Below the pieces are notes generated by a model. The model was given only the letters and a program-made list of their open reading frames with translations, searched no databases and was not told the DNA's origin. 26,193 nucleotides of DNA from Ichthyophonus hoferi (lineage: Eukaryota; Opisthokonta; Ichthyosporea; Ichthyophonida; Ichthyophonidae): positions 161,051 to 187,243 of the forward strand of contig NAOQ01000043.1 of assembly GCA_002751075.1 (NCBI GenBank), given 5' to 3'. Below are positions 11,501 through 20,204 of this stretch, piece by piece. The position numbers were made by a program, and so were the translations under genes. The first letter of the stretch is position 1; every line of letters starts with the position of its first letter.

Positions 11501-13342
11501 AGATAGACCGGTTATTAGGCTCCTAGAATTAAAGGTAAAGTAATTGTCTTTATGCGTGTGGGGTTGCATATATGTATGCTTTATATATACTAGCAATAAT
11601 ATAATACAAAATATCAATTTATATGCTCTCTTTAAAGATTATTGGGGACATGATTTTTATATATAGTACGATATAATAAGATATAGTAAGATGTAGTGAG
11701 ATGTAATACAATATATTAGTGTATATACTGTTTTGATAGGTAATTGAAAGCGTGATATGTTTGTATATATAGTATGATGTAGTAATATACAAAAAGATAT
11801 AGCAAGATAGAATAAAATATAATCCAATAGATTAATATCTATGTAGTATGTGGACTGATAGAATCAACCAATGAGAAGGGTAGTAAGAGCCATTACAAAG
11901 ATGATCGGATCATACCTTGGAGGTAACACAGGGAAATAGGTAGGTTGTTCTGGTAGGTCCATGTGGACCAATGTAAACATTCCATTGTCGCTTGCTAACT
12001 GCAATTCAATCATATTAAATCATTTGGTAATGCCTAGACGCAGGGATGGTGGTAGATATCATGTTAAGGCTCTATATACCAACCCTAATGCAGACTATCC
12101 CAATCATCATAAGTAGACTACATTCCTCTTACGTGATACAGGATTGGCCACGAGGTTGGAAAAGACCAAGCGAAGTTAATACAACTGTATATCAAAATTA
12201 AACTACAAAAGAAATGTCATGAAAACAAATTCTTTGTATTGCTCCGCATATAATCTCGTACCCTGTTTCCTACTTTATAATATTCATATTATAGAATACT
12301 ACCTCATACTATACAATGATATATCCTACTATATCCTACTATATCATTCTGAAATATGTTATATCCTACTATATTAAACTTTACCATGCGCTATCTTACT
12401 ATATCATATTATATTATGCGATATCAAAAGATAAGTTTCATCACTTAGGCATGATAGTTGTCATAAATATATCTATTCGTGTATTTAGTTATAATTGGCA
12501 AATAGAAGGGGTACACTACCTTTGCTTTCACGAGGCTAATACCCGACAAGTAAGAAAAAAGAGTGAGAAGACTGCCAGTAAGGACAGGAGCATGGAGATC
12601 CTGCATATTATACTTGCTACTGGCTGCGTAGATATATAAATATGGGTTATGCATGTGAATTGGACCAGTGCATTTCTACGTTATGTATATGTATATTGAT
12701 ATATCTATGTATATTTATTTTTATTATGCGAATGATTCTGCGTGGATTATTACGTCGTGTACAATAATATATTTATGTGTAGTGATATGCTTAGCAAACC
12801 CACTTAGATTTCAATACATAGAAATATGGTCCTATTGTTCGACAGTTGTCATAGTTGAATTTTTATCATGCACATCGGTTAAATATCAGTACATAGTAAC
12901 TATATTGATTGTAGATAATTGTTACATTACTCGTTATAAATCGATATAACTGGCATCTCTCTTTTTGATTGACACAGTAACAGCTAATTCCCCTAGGCTA
13001 GTCTTCTAAAAGCACTTAGGCACTTTTTTAGGTCCCTCTAAGTGCATAATAAAGTAGCGTATTCATTGGTATAATAAATCGACATCCTTCTTAATATTGA
13101 GCCCATCATTCAATAATATATGAGAATAGTAAAATAACACAGCTTATCATGGACGAGTAATTAGTTGAACCAAAATAACCATGAATTAGCACCAGGTGAT
13201 TAGTTCATTATAAAGAAATAAAATGTAGAAAATCGGCTGCAGTGAAATTACCCAAGCCATTCAAATCTGTAACTTAATTAATTAAAGCTTTAACTGTCAT
13301 GTACACAAAAGTACCTTTGCAGTCGGTGTTGTTAGAGTCCAT
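1673..13342 (-). CDS. plant-type FAAH-like amidase (amidase signature family), 21 exons
   Basis: Predicted serine amidohydrolase of the amidase signature family. The closest remembered relative is plant fatty acid amide hydrolase, which cleaves N-acylethanolamines to a fatty acid and ethanolamine; the substrate here is inferred, not shown. Twenty-one exons, all with GT-AG borders and matching phases, join to 1722 bases: 573 residues plus stop, against about 607 for Arabidopsis FAAH. The catalytic triad is Lys180 (VPIAVKDEI), cis-Ser254 (GGSSSGSAG) and nucleophile Ser278 (ADGGGSIRLPA). The Ser-Ser spacing of 24 is the same as in FAAH. The C-terminal landmarks CDFVVTPTCGWTAP and LPVGLQIMG also fit. 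The start ATG (13340-13342) gives an N-terminus about as long as the plant protein's. A GatA or bacterial amidase origin is unlikely because of the introns and the plant-FAAH-like N-terminal region. The weakest exon is the 20-base microexon at 7352-7371. Confidence 0.93.
2748..2758 (+). promoter_or_regulatory. YY1-like motif in an amidase intron
   Basis: An exact AAGATGGCGGC, the core recognised by YY1 in animals, sits in an otherwise CpG-poor A-rich stretch of the intron between exons 19 and 20. A single motif may be chance. Confidence 0.2.
4276..4309. repeat. (TA)n(TC)n microsatellite
   Basis: A run of TA followed by a run of TC in the amidase intron between exons 16 and 17. Confidence 0.8.
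5756..9539 (-). CDS. amidase exons 7-14: catalytic core
   Basis: Exons in transcript order: 9457-9539, 8556-8658, 7668-7744, 7352-7371 (tentative), 6897-6954, 6547-6601, 5968-6057 and 5756-5846. Exon 7 carries the catalytic Lys in LDGVPIAVKDEIDM. Exon 8 gives LPYPTT ... DATVVDRLRRAGAVMIG, and exon 9 GKTNMVEIGAGVIG ... PRNPY. Exon 11 holds the cis-Ser (GSSSGSAGAVAAG) and exon 12 the nucleophile (ADGGGSIRLPAAVTGVVG). Exon 13 gives GLKCTFGRVSESGVYPL ... LGHVGPIGAT and exon 14 VQDVAAMYQVIAG. Each is a standard landmark of the amidase signature fold, in the standard order. The exon 8 donor is GTTGGT and the exon 13 donor GTGGGT, both weaker than the usual GTAAGT/GTAGGT here. Confidence 0.92.
5861..5934. 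repeat. degenerate 10-13 bp tandem repeat
   Basis: Repeated GGTATGTAAATG/GGTATGCAAATA-type units on the plus strand, in the intron between amidase exons 13 and 14. Confidence 0.6.
7262..7378 (+). repeat. dispersed repeat, copy B
   Basis: Same-orientation relative of 985-1105, inside the intron between amidase exons 9 and 11. It contains CTATATAAACAACAA, GTACAAGACA and CCCTGGTAGGGG. The 13-mer AAACCCTGGTAGG recurs near 2139-2151 in the last intron, perhaps a fragment of the same family. The tentative microexon lies within it. Confidence 0.5.
7352..7371 (-). CDS. tentative 20-base amidase microexon
   Basis: Exon 9 ends in phase 0 after RNPY, while exon 11 begins with T followed by GGC TCA TCA, so a piece ending in GG must lie between them to make the conserved GGSSSGS. 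This 20-base segment is preceded by AG, followed by GT, and encodes IFWPLPG plus the GG, giving PGGSSSGS. With it the protein keeps the family length between NP and GGSS (seven residues, as in plant FAAH). Doubts: the upstream tract is purine-rich rather than pyrimidine-rich, the residues do not match the usual DPKRYTG, and the segment lies inside a dispersed repeat. It is the only AG...GG|GT candidate I found in this 713-base interval. Confidence 0.4.
8141..8229. repeat. 30-bp tandem repeat, three units
   Basis: Three units of exactly 30 bases start at 8141, 8171 and 8201, each beginning ATAACCARTCAT and ending in TATA-rich sequence. They lie in the intron between amidase exons 8 and 9. Two of the three carry ACCAATCAT, the motif enriched across this locus. 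Confidence 0.85.
9362..9460 (-). repeat. 17-19 bp tandem array built around the exon 7 donor site
   Basis: About six units of the type TACTTACCATATATA(g) on the plus strand. On the minus strand each reads ATATGGTAAGTA, so the true 5' splice site of amidase exon 7 (ATG|GTAAGT, at 9456-9457) is the first unit. Further donor-like copies follow in the intron near 9420, 9402, 9386 and 9368 (GTAAGT, GTAAGT, GTAGGT and a GATAAGT variant). Confidence 0.75.
10057..13342 (-). CDS. amidase exons 1-6: N-terminal region
   Basis: Exons in transcript order: 13315-13342, 12520-12623, 11916-11998, 11244-11281, 10471-10592 and 10057-10153, encoding residues 1 to about 157. Exon 1 is only 28 bases (MDSNNTDCK). 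Exon 2 gives SSKYNMQDLHAPVLTG, which recalls the KYKAETMKAPHLTG segment of plant FAAH, followed by a moderately hydrophobic stretch (SLLTLFSYLSGISLV). Exon 3 gives ASDNGMF then LPEQPTYFPVLPP, matching the plant KDNGMTKIF ... EEPMFRPEFP order. Exon 4 (38 bases) is a short acidic linker. Exon 5 ends GEVTPVDVAK and exon 6 continues RVVEAMKAS ... LFIDYDVDLIMRMAQ, equivalent to the helical region before the catalytic lysine. This N-terminal match is what separates the gene from GatA-type amidases. Confidence 0.88.
10199..10330. repeat. tandem duplication, about 80-bp period
   Basis: 10199-10249 and 10279-10330 are diverged copies (TGTGTA.TAATAATATT ... TTACTG.TA.TAGTA) in the intron between amidase exons 5 and 6. 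Confidence 0.55.
11652..11834. repeat. tandem duplication, about 106-bp period
   Basis: 11652-11723 and 11757-11834 share TATATATAGTAYGAT, then AGATATAG.AAGAT and an AAT.CAATA block. They lie in the intron between amidase exons 3 and 4. Confidence 0.5.
12308..12424. repeat. ATATCCTACT-type short tandem repeat
   Basis: Imperfect 10-11 base units (ATATCCTACT and relatives) in the intron between amidase exons 2 and 3. Confidence 0.65.
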
Positions 13343-13363
13343 GATGACGTTGCTGATTGTAAG

Positions 13364-13382
13364 CTGGTAAAAGAGAGATTCT
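13364..13382 (-). promoter_or_regulatory. strong 3' splice site just upstream of the amidase start codon
   Basis: The minus strand reads TCTCTCTTTTACCAG, a good pyrimidine tract plus CAG, with the presumed start ATG only 21 bases downstream. It suggests a 5' untranslated exon further upstream or a trans-splicing acceptor. The frame stays open between the CAG and the ATG (LTISNVI before MDSN), so an upstream coding exon cannot be excluded. Confidence 0.45.
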
Positions 13383-14161
13383 TATATATTGAGTATTCCG
13401 TTTATCTGCAAACAAATTGTCAGTATAGAGCCATCTGTACTTAGATATTTTTGTGTATTCACTTGTATCTGTATATATTAGTAGTTTATTGTTTTGAAAG
13501 TATAATATACCTGTATGCCTTATTCAGCGCATGAATGTGACAGTATATGATATAATAGGCTTGTGCAGAGTGATGCTACGCGTTGGGAGGATAAATGATT
13601 AATATCTATAAAGTACAAATAGCTCATTCGGTGGCTATGGGGCCAAAATGCAATCGTATAATGATCATATATATAACCTTCAATTAGCATGTATTGCTTC
13701 TTGAAATATAGTTTACTGATAAAAGGGCTTATCTTACCCAAATTAAGTACACCTATTATTTATATGTGATGCTGACAATTAGATGCAAAGAAACAAAAGG
13801 GAATTCATAGCTTAATAATATTTTCATAGTATTTTAAACTGAAAGTGTAACTATTTCAAATAGATCTCAGAAAGACGTATTTACTAGATAATATTTTACC
13901 CAAGAAGAAGATCAATCCACAAAAGTGAGACTCTCGCAATGAGATTGAAACTGGAACGATATCACAAATATTAGAATGGAATAATGGCGTGTATGTGAAT
14001 TACTATAAATTTGGATTCAACTGGAAGTGCAGAGATAACCAATATATATATAATTGGTATCGTCCACACACGCATATATACATATACATATATATATATA
14101 TATGCATAGTCTTATAAATAAGGGAATGAATAGAGCTAAAACTATTAAAACTATTATGCAA
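13383..14161. other. intergenic, upstream of the amidase gene
   Basis: AT-rich, with a TA/CATA-rich stretch near 14074-14104. The minus-strand open frame at 13520-13741 has no recognisable motif and a composition typical of AT-rich noise. No gene is supported. Confidence 0.45.
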
Positions 14162-14309
14162 TTATGTGTTATCAATGTTCTTGACCAATGAGTTGAAATT
14201 AATCGCTGTATTCTCATCGCAATCATTACAATTGATAAGCAGAATGTTATCGCCTAAAGACTTATTCATGTCGATATCCACTTTAACCAATGAGCCCGGG
14301 GTAATTTTT
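14162..14309 (-). CDS. unassigned terminal-exon-like ORF
   Basis: After a clean acceptor (TTCATTTGCAG) the minus strand has one open frame of 48 residues ending in TAA: KITPGSLVKVDIDMNKSLGD, then NILLINCNDCDENTAINFNS and LVKNIDNT. The residue mix (alternating V/I/L with D/N/K, two cysteines close together) looks like protein rather than AT-rich noise. The other two frames close quickly. It would be the last exon of a minus-strand gene. A GTAAGT donor-like site at 14441-14446 is the nearest candidate partner, but I could not assemble a convincing upstream exon. The family is not recognised; it may be a pseudogene fragment. Confidence 0.35.
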
Positions 14310-14837
14310 CTGCAAATGAATCAGACGAATGATGCCGAACATCGTTGTCAAGGTTCTTAAGCAATATCTGACCAAAAGAGAGAATCATACCCAATTCTTT
14401 ACAAGCTATTCAAATTAACCGATAGATTAATTGGATGCTCACTTACACAAAAGAATAGATCCATAGTAACTTTATCAATGATACAAAATAACCGCAGTTA
14501 CACTTAATCTTCTCTATCTAGTTATTTTAATCCTAACAGATTTAAGAATTAGTAGAGATTGCTGCCGGATGAACAGCAATTAATAACAGTAGGTAAATAG
14601 GGAAATGAGAACTGACAAAAACACTACAGTTTCATTTTAAAAGGAAGCATAATCAAACGCAGTAATAGATAATAAGAGAGGATTATATATTAAAAATATG
14701 TATTTCAGCTTATTTACCAATGCTGTGCAAACAAAACTTCAACAATATGGACTCGCATTTATCCATATATGTATCCGCTTATTCAAACTTAAGTTTCAAC
14801 ATAGACAGTGTTTGTATGTGCAGTGGTGTTTATAATA

Positions 14838-14993
14838 ATACTACGAGTAAATATTTAAATACTCACGTATAGACCTGGATTAATGGCTAATAAGCTTGTA
14901 GGAATTGTGCGAAATGATACCACGAGTAAATATTTAAATTCTTAAGTATAGGACTAAGTTAATGGCTAAAAAAACTTGCTGGAATTTTGCGAT
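14838..14993. repeat. tandem duplication, 79-bp period
   Basis: 14838-14913 and 14917-14993 are direct copies sharing CACGAGTAAATATTTAAAT, then GTATAG, TTAATGGCTAA and GGAATT.TGCGA. No ORF runs through both. Confidence 0.85.
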
Positions 14994-17219
14994 TTATATA
15001 TATTTTTTTGTATATTTTGTATATGATAAGGAATCACAACAACAATGTGAGCGCAATTATCTTTAAGCATTTTTATCCAGCTATGTTGTTTAAGTACTTA
15101 GACGTCAAATCACTTAAAGCTATCCCCAATCATAACACACTGGGAGGATATCCCCTATATCCGCCTACTCGAATCATAGACCATGTTTTATAATACATGA
15201 AATACGCTTACGGAAATACTCATTTCATAGTATTTAATTTAAGAAAAATTTTTTTTTTTAAAAAAAAACAATGCCCAAGAGGATTGAAATAATCCAAATA
15301 TTATTATCATAATAGGAAAATACAGCAACGAGCGACTACCAAACATGATTAGATCCGCAATCACGATGTGAAAAGCAATAGTTGGGCTGATGCACATGTG
15401 CTTCGATACGTAGTTACCAAAATACACATCAGATCGATGTGATATACATATATACATTATGGTGAATAAAAATATGTTTTTTATTATGTTATATTGCATC
15501 TTTTCAAAATAGAAACAATATATGTATATAAAAACCAAAATTAAAGGATACCATGCGTACCCTTCATAAAGCTGTGTACTGTTCCGATTATGTTAATCAC
15601 GTATCCATGCACATGTGCCAAGAGTATGATGTCACTCAGGGACCGCTGACAATCTGGCCCATAGGAATTGTAGATCGTGTAACAAAAAGGAATATTTATT
15701 TAATTTGGATATTTCTTTATACAGGTATAGTCATTTACTATTATTAGCAATTACTATTGCATATGTAGGTCACAGAGACTGATACTGCCTATTTATTTCC
15801 GATATATTATTAATATATTCTATTGTTGAATTGTAATGGTTTTGAACTGGTCTTTATAACGATTCCCAATGATAATTTTCCATAATTTCCCACATAAATC
15901 TGTATACTATACTATATTCTATTTAAAATGTTTAATATAATACAAGACTGTAGAAAATAGCCTAGTGTGTATAAATTATTACTTATAAATTGGAAATGCA
16001 AGTCAACCTAATGTTATTTTATACCCGCCTTCGTTTAGTTCAAAGGTAAAAGTATTGATTATTACAGGGAGCATCCTGGGTTTAAGTAAATATGTGAGCA
16101 GATATTTCATGAACTATTAACTTCAGATGGGCCTCTCCTTACAGTTAGATACGTGTAAGAGACAGCAATCAAACTTAGAAGTATGCTTCTGTTTTTCATA
16201 TACATTTTATTGTATTTATATATGTATTCTTTATTACTTGAATATATATAGACTTTACTATTGGTGAAGGCTTATTATAAGTTTCCAAAAAAAAAATGCC
16301 CTCTTGGTATCTGCTAAACGCATTTTTATTGAGGTAGAGCAGATCTGCTATGGGTCCAAATTAAATTAGCATAACCGTTTGCTTGGTAAATATACAATTA
16401 AGCATATAGAATGGGGTTTGTACCACAGGTATGATATATACTACATGCCCTTTGACCTAGGATCAAATTTTTATTTCCTTAATTAACTATTAGAAATAAA
16501 TGGCAATTACTTTATGAATCTGTGACGTGTGATACCAGATATTTATAGTAAATGTGCACATAAGCGCAAAATAAAGAAAAATAATATCTTTCCCAATAAA
16601 CCACACACAAAAAGGTATGTCAACGACAAACAAAGAGTTGCCTCGGTGTTAAGGCCAGGTAATAGAGCTTATATACAGTCATTGCCGATATTTCAAAGTT
16701 GCGTTATCTATGAATGAACCGTTGTATAGTATGCGTCACAACTAGGATTATCATTTGCCAGGCCGTACACAACTCTGTTTTCATTTAGATATATATATAT
16801 AAGGACATTTAGAGTTGGTTATTACATGGCAGTATGTCCTGTCTATTTATGCATATTTTCTAACTATTTAAAAGGCGTAGGATGTGCAATGAATAAAAGC
16901 CAGTATTAATGCCCCACAACCTATGCACACACACACACACGCACACGCACGTGACTAATCATGCATAATTATTACAATTTTTAATCTTATGTTTGGGTTT
17001 TTGGGGCTGCTAATCACAACAAATGAAACCACCTTTGACCTTCCTTCTACTAGAAAAGATGGTCAAAAGTGCTTGCCATATAAACCAACCCATGTAGCTT
17101 TACACAAGCACAAACATGGATAATGCTACTTTAAATAAATACTCCTTAGGCCTATTTTGAAGCCTTTTTAATTGTCGCGCCTGCCTAGCAAGTCATATAT
17201 ACTACAAGGCTTTCAGCTG
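14994..17219. other. intergenic, 3' flank of the THAP gene
   Basis: No supported gene. Plus-strand open frames at 15553-15747 and 16529-16717 and the minus-strand one at 15239-15538 lack motifs, splice context or coherent composition. The region includes an A/T-only inverted run near 15240-15268 and a CA microsatellite at 16926-16950. Confidence 0.5.
16926..16950. repeat. (CA)n microsatellite
   Basis: A CA run with two CG interruptions, ending ACGTG. Confidence 0.8.
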
Positions 17220-18044
17220 TCACGTAAACTTATTCATTAGATTTAAAAACTCGGACCAGCTGGTTAAATGTACTATAGTTATAACGTGAACTGCTACCTC
17301 ATACGATAGACTGTCCGAATTAGCTGGCGCAAAATGTATCTGCCGAGTGGTAACAGTGGCCTTTAGATCAGAGTTAATGGTGATTGTGTGCGAATGGAAA
17401 GGGAGAGCGACCCTGCTTAAGGGATGATTATGGTCCATAAATGGAGAAACAAAGGTTGTTACTTTAGAAACAACGGTATATAAGCTAGTTGAAACCTCTA
17501 CTATCCATACGGCGCGTTCAGAGGAGAAAGAAGAGCCATAAATAAGGCATACTTCTGACATTCTGGACCGTACATTGGTTGCAAACGAAAGATAATCACC
17601 AATCATGTCATGTAGTGCCATGTCCTCGGCCATTATATTTCGAGGTTGAAGTGCCAATTCTGTTCCTGGCTGCTCAAGTGTAGATTGTGATTCCTGGGAC
17701 ACTAGTTGTGACATAACCGAAGGAGCTCTTGGGCTTATTTGAGGATAAGAGCCATGCTTTAGTGTGGGCCTTATCCTTTTTTTCTTCTCACCTGTTCTAA
17801 GATCTATATCCCATTCATTTACGTCCTCATCACGGAAGTGCAGTCGGCAAATGCGTAGGTTTTTTATGTTTTCTGTTTCTGAAATATTTCGTTTTAGTCC
17901 TGTGATCCAGCGTTGTCGTAACTCTGGATTATCCACAAACCAGGCCGAAGGTACCTTGAAGGTTGATACTGGTAATGAATCTCCTAATCTCATGGTTTTA
18001 TCATAGTTGGACCGACAACCCCTAACTGAACACTTATACACCAT
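17220..18044 (-). CDS. THAP-domain zinc-finger protein
   Basis: Single-exon ORF of 274 residues. The N-terminal THAP domain (residues 1 to about 102) is a C2CH zinc finger that binds DNA: Cys5 and Cys10 (KCSVRGCRSNY), then Cys66 and His69 (ICRLHF). It has the family's conserved Pro32, Trp46 (RQRWITGLKR), Phe70, and the closing LKHGSYP in place of the usual AVPTIF box. Residues 103-140 are a Ser/Gln-rich linker. Residues about 145-274 are unrecognised, with alternating hydrophobic and polar residues (VWIVEVSTSLYTVV, THVIT-like strands) but no coiled coil and no transposase or RNase H-like motif. It is likely a nuclear transcriptional regulator or a domesticated DNA-binding protein; its target is unknown. 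The ATG at 18042-18044 starts immediately before the first zinc ligand, as is usual for THAP genes. A 3' intron replacing the C-terminus cannot be excluded. Confidence 0.92.
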   Translation of the reverse strand: MVYKCSVRGCRSNYDKTMRLGDSLPVSTFKVPSAWFVDNPELRQRWITGLKRNISETENIKNLRICRLHFRDEDVNEWDIDLRTGEKKKRIRPTLKHGSYPQISPRAPSVMSQLVSQESQSTLEQPGTELALQPRNIMAEDMALHDMIGDYLSFATNVRSRMSEVCLIYGSSFSSERAVWIVEVSTSLYTVVSKVTTFVSPFMDHNHPLSRVALPFHSHTITINSDLKATVTTRQIHFAPANSDSLSYEVAVHVITIVHLTSWSEFLNLMNKFT

Positions 18045-18095
18045 GTTGCTTTAGAACAACACGCTACAAATGTTATCAATAAAATTTTAAAGGCT

Positions 18096-18108
18096 CTTTA
18101 TATAAATA
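18096..18108 (-). promoter_or_regulatory. TATA-like box of the THAP gene
   Basis: The minus strand reads TATTTATATAAAG about 52-64 bases before the THAP start codon. This would place transcription start only some 25-30 bases before the ATG. In AT-rich DNA a chance match is possible. Confidence 0.35.
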
Positions 18109-18235
18109 CACTTTGAAATTGTCTGTCTGTATATGTACAAACATTGCGAGCACTATAAGTACAATGGAAACTGCGAATTAAAGTATAGGTCATGCTACGT
18201 AGTACATTTAGTTTAGGTGATAACATAATACAATC

Positions 18236-18371
18236 AATTTGCTTTCGTAATTTACTTACAATCTATTAGTTAAAGATCATACACATTAATTTTAATTAAT
18301 TTAATACATTTAATTTGCTTTCGTAATTTACTCTCAATCTATTAGTTAAAGATCATACACATTAAGTTTAA
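18236..18371. repeat. tandem duplication, 76-bp period, recent
   Basis: 18236-18294 and 18312-18371 differ at only about three of some 60 positions (shared AATTTGCTTTCGTAATTTAC, then ATCTATTAGTTAAAGATC and ATACACATTAA). They lie upstream of the THAP gene. Confidence 0.9.
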
Positions 18372-18592
18372 TTTCTCCATTTAATCTAATTAATAATTGT
18401 TGAAGTGGAAGTATTTTCTCATGTCATGCAACGTATAACTCCATTCAAAATAGATACATATCGTGAAAACTTAAAAAGAACTACGAGCTCGGTTCTGGTA
18501 TTTGTACATTCTTTTTTATTTTCTTATATAATAACTGTACATATTAATATTTATAGAATGTTATTTACTAAGATAAATTTCCATTAGATCGA

Positions 18593-18679
18593 CATCTTGG
18601 CTTACTATCATACTTAAACTGTTTATTCAGATTAATAAACACCTTGGCTTACTATCATAAGCAGTTTATTCACATTAAC
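18593..18679. repeat. tandem duplication, 47-bp period
   Basis: 18593-18635 and 18640-18679 share CTTGGCTTACTATCATA and GTTTATTCA.ATTAA. Confidence 0.85.
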
Positions 18680-18794
18680 ATAGTTAGAAGTAACTACGGG
18701 GAAATTCCCATATTTGCAATCGAACAAGAGTATAAATGAGACCACTCAAAATGGGTCTAGTATAGAATAATGGTCCAAAGACTCAGCTCATGGC

Positions 18795-18888
18795 ATAGTC
18801 ATCAGTGACATCTCGAACCGCATTCAGGTGCGATTTTCTATATTTCAAAAACGGCTTCTTAACCAACAGAAATCTCTGGTTCCTACAA
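18795..18888 (-). repeat. tRNA-like SINE copy, right
   Basis: Relative of 1-100. On the minus strand, TGGTTAAGAAGC (18854-18865) fits the pol III A box TRGYNNARNNGG at 11 of 12 positions. GGTTCGAGATG (18809-18819) fits most of the B box GGTTCGANNCC. Their starts are 46 bases apart, as in tRNA genes. The 3' body probably continues left towards 18720. No poly(A) or simple tail was identified, and the source tRNA is not recognised. Confidence 0.5.
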
Positions 18889-20204
18889 TATTAACCTTTG
18901 ATCAATCGCAAATGGTGGTGATTCAGTTTCATCTCATCTGATCGAGTTGACCAGGCAATCGCACCCCAACCAATCAGAAACTAATTGCTACTTTTCAAAT
19001 GCCGCCTTGATGTTTAATAAGCCGCAAATAAATCGCAATAGATAGTACTTAACCGTTATTCAATTCATGATTTTACCCTCAAAAAAGTGAAATATTAGAT
19101 TTTAGCGTTCAAAAAAGGGAACATATGGTAATAAAAATACTAGATAAGTTCCAGTCCCAGCCTTTTGATTTCCATTGCATGATCGGTTTGTTAAACAATG
19201 TTGTAAAGAAATTTATATTTTTATTGGAGTCATTAGAAACGATATTATTGGGTTTTAATGCAGTGCAGTTATAGGCAAAGTCAATACGTTATAAATATCA
19301 ACAGAACATAGCCCTATCAAAAAGCATTATATACCGTATAAACCTTTGATATCATGATATCATAAATAACGTCACCTCAAGCCTAGCCTTATATGTAGCG
19401 TGGCCTATTTTTATGCCTCTTTTTTTTTTCGTCCCAAGTCAGTCTCTTTAACTTTTTTCTATACCAAATACAGAATAATTGTGTTTTTTAAACGCATACT
19501 TTCCATTTTACACTTGTTTTTCTGGACTAAAGAGTACGTCAATACAAGAGTTTACACATGCTATAAATTGCCAACAATTTCAATGACTGGTTTGACATTT
19601 AGGCGCCAAATTAAAATTATGCAATAATATGCGTGGACGAATAATGAACTCTTGGCAGGAATTATAAATCCCCTGTTGAAACTAGAGCCAGTTGAAAGAA
19701 CTGATTTGACTGCAAATACGTCAGGTAAATTTTGACATAAACTTCATGATGTCTTTCTAAGACGATTAATTACTTTTCATTTTTCATTTTTTTTTTTGTC
19801 ATGTGAAGTATGGTTAATGTAGCAACATACCGATAGAAGGAAAATTTGGTTATATTGGATTTTCAAACCCGACTGAAAATGTATTCCTTAGGCCCCGGAT
19901 ATTATTCTTTATTTCTAAATGTTATTCACGATTGGTCAATGGTTGATGTGGCTCAGAAATATTTCTTAGTTTAATGTTTCACAGGGCCATGTACAAAGGA
20001 TCGATAATTTCAAGACCTTCTGTTTTGATTATTTTAAAAGTTTACTTCCGTTAAATTTTGTAATGCAATGGTGTACAATATCAATTCTTCATGCGGCTTT
20101 GTACATTATTAAATTGTATTATTTTATTATTCTGGCTTAGTAGAAAACAGAGGAAATTATTTAGTTTGTTCAAGATTTTTTATTAACGTTTCGGTGAGAA
20201 CAAA
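18889..20204. other. intergenic, G-alpha upstream region
   Basis: No gene is seen. It contains a CCAAT-type element in ACCAATCAG near 18970 and a CRE half-site (ACGTCA) near 19371, both single weak matches. A long T run is at 19790-19798. The G-alpha 5' untranslated region should be at the right end; no TATA box stands out. Confidence 0.4.

Noticed and set aside
12316-12639. Plus-strand ORF over amidase exon 2
   Set aside because: Shadow of the minus-strand exon plus an ATATCCTACT repeat; no motif.
15236-15270. Poly(T)/poly(A) inverted run as a terminator or retroposon tail
   Set aside because: No target-site duplication or element body beside it; simple AT slippage explains it.
15553-15747. 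Plus-strand 64-residue ORF
   Set aside because: No motif, no splice context and AT-driven composition.
17764-18006. Plus-strand ORF opposite the THAP domain
   Set aside because: Antisense shadow of the zinc-finger coding sequence.
18795-18812. CTGATGA in the SINE body as a hammerhead ribozyme core or snoRNA C box
   Set aside because: The required GAAA after a helix II, or a properly spaced D box with guide, is not present.
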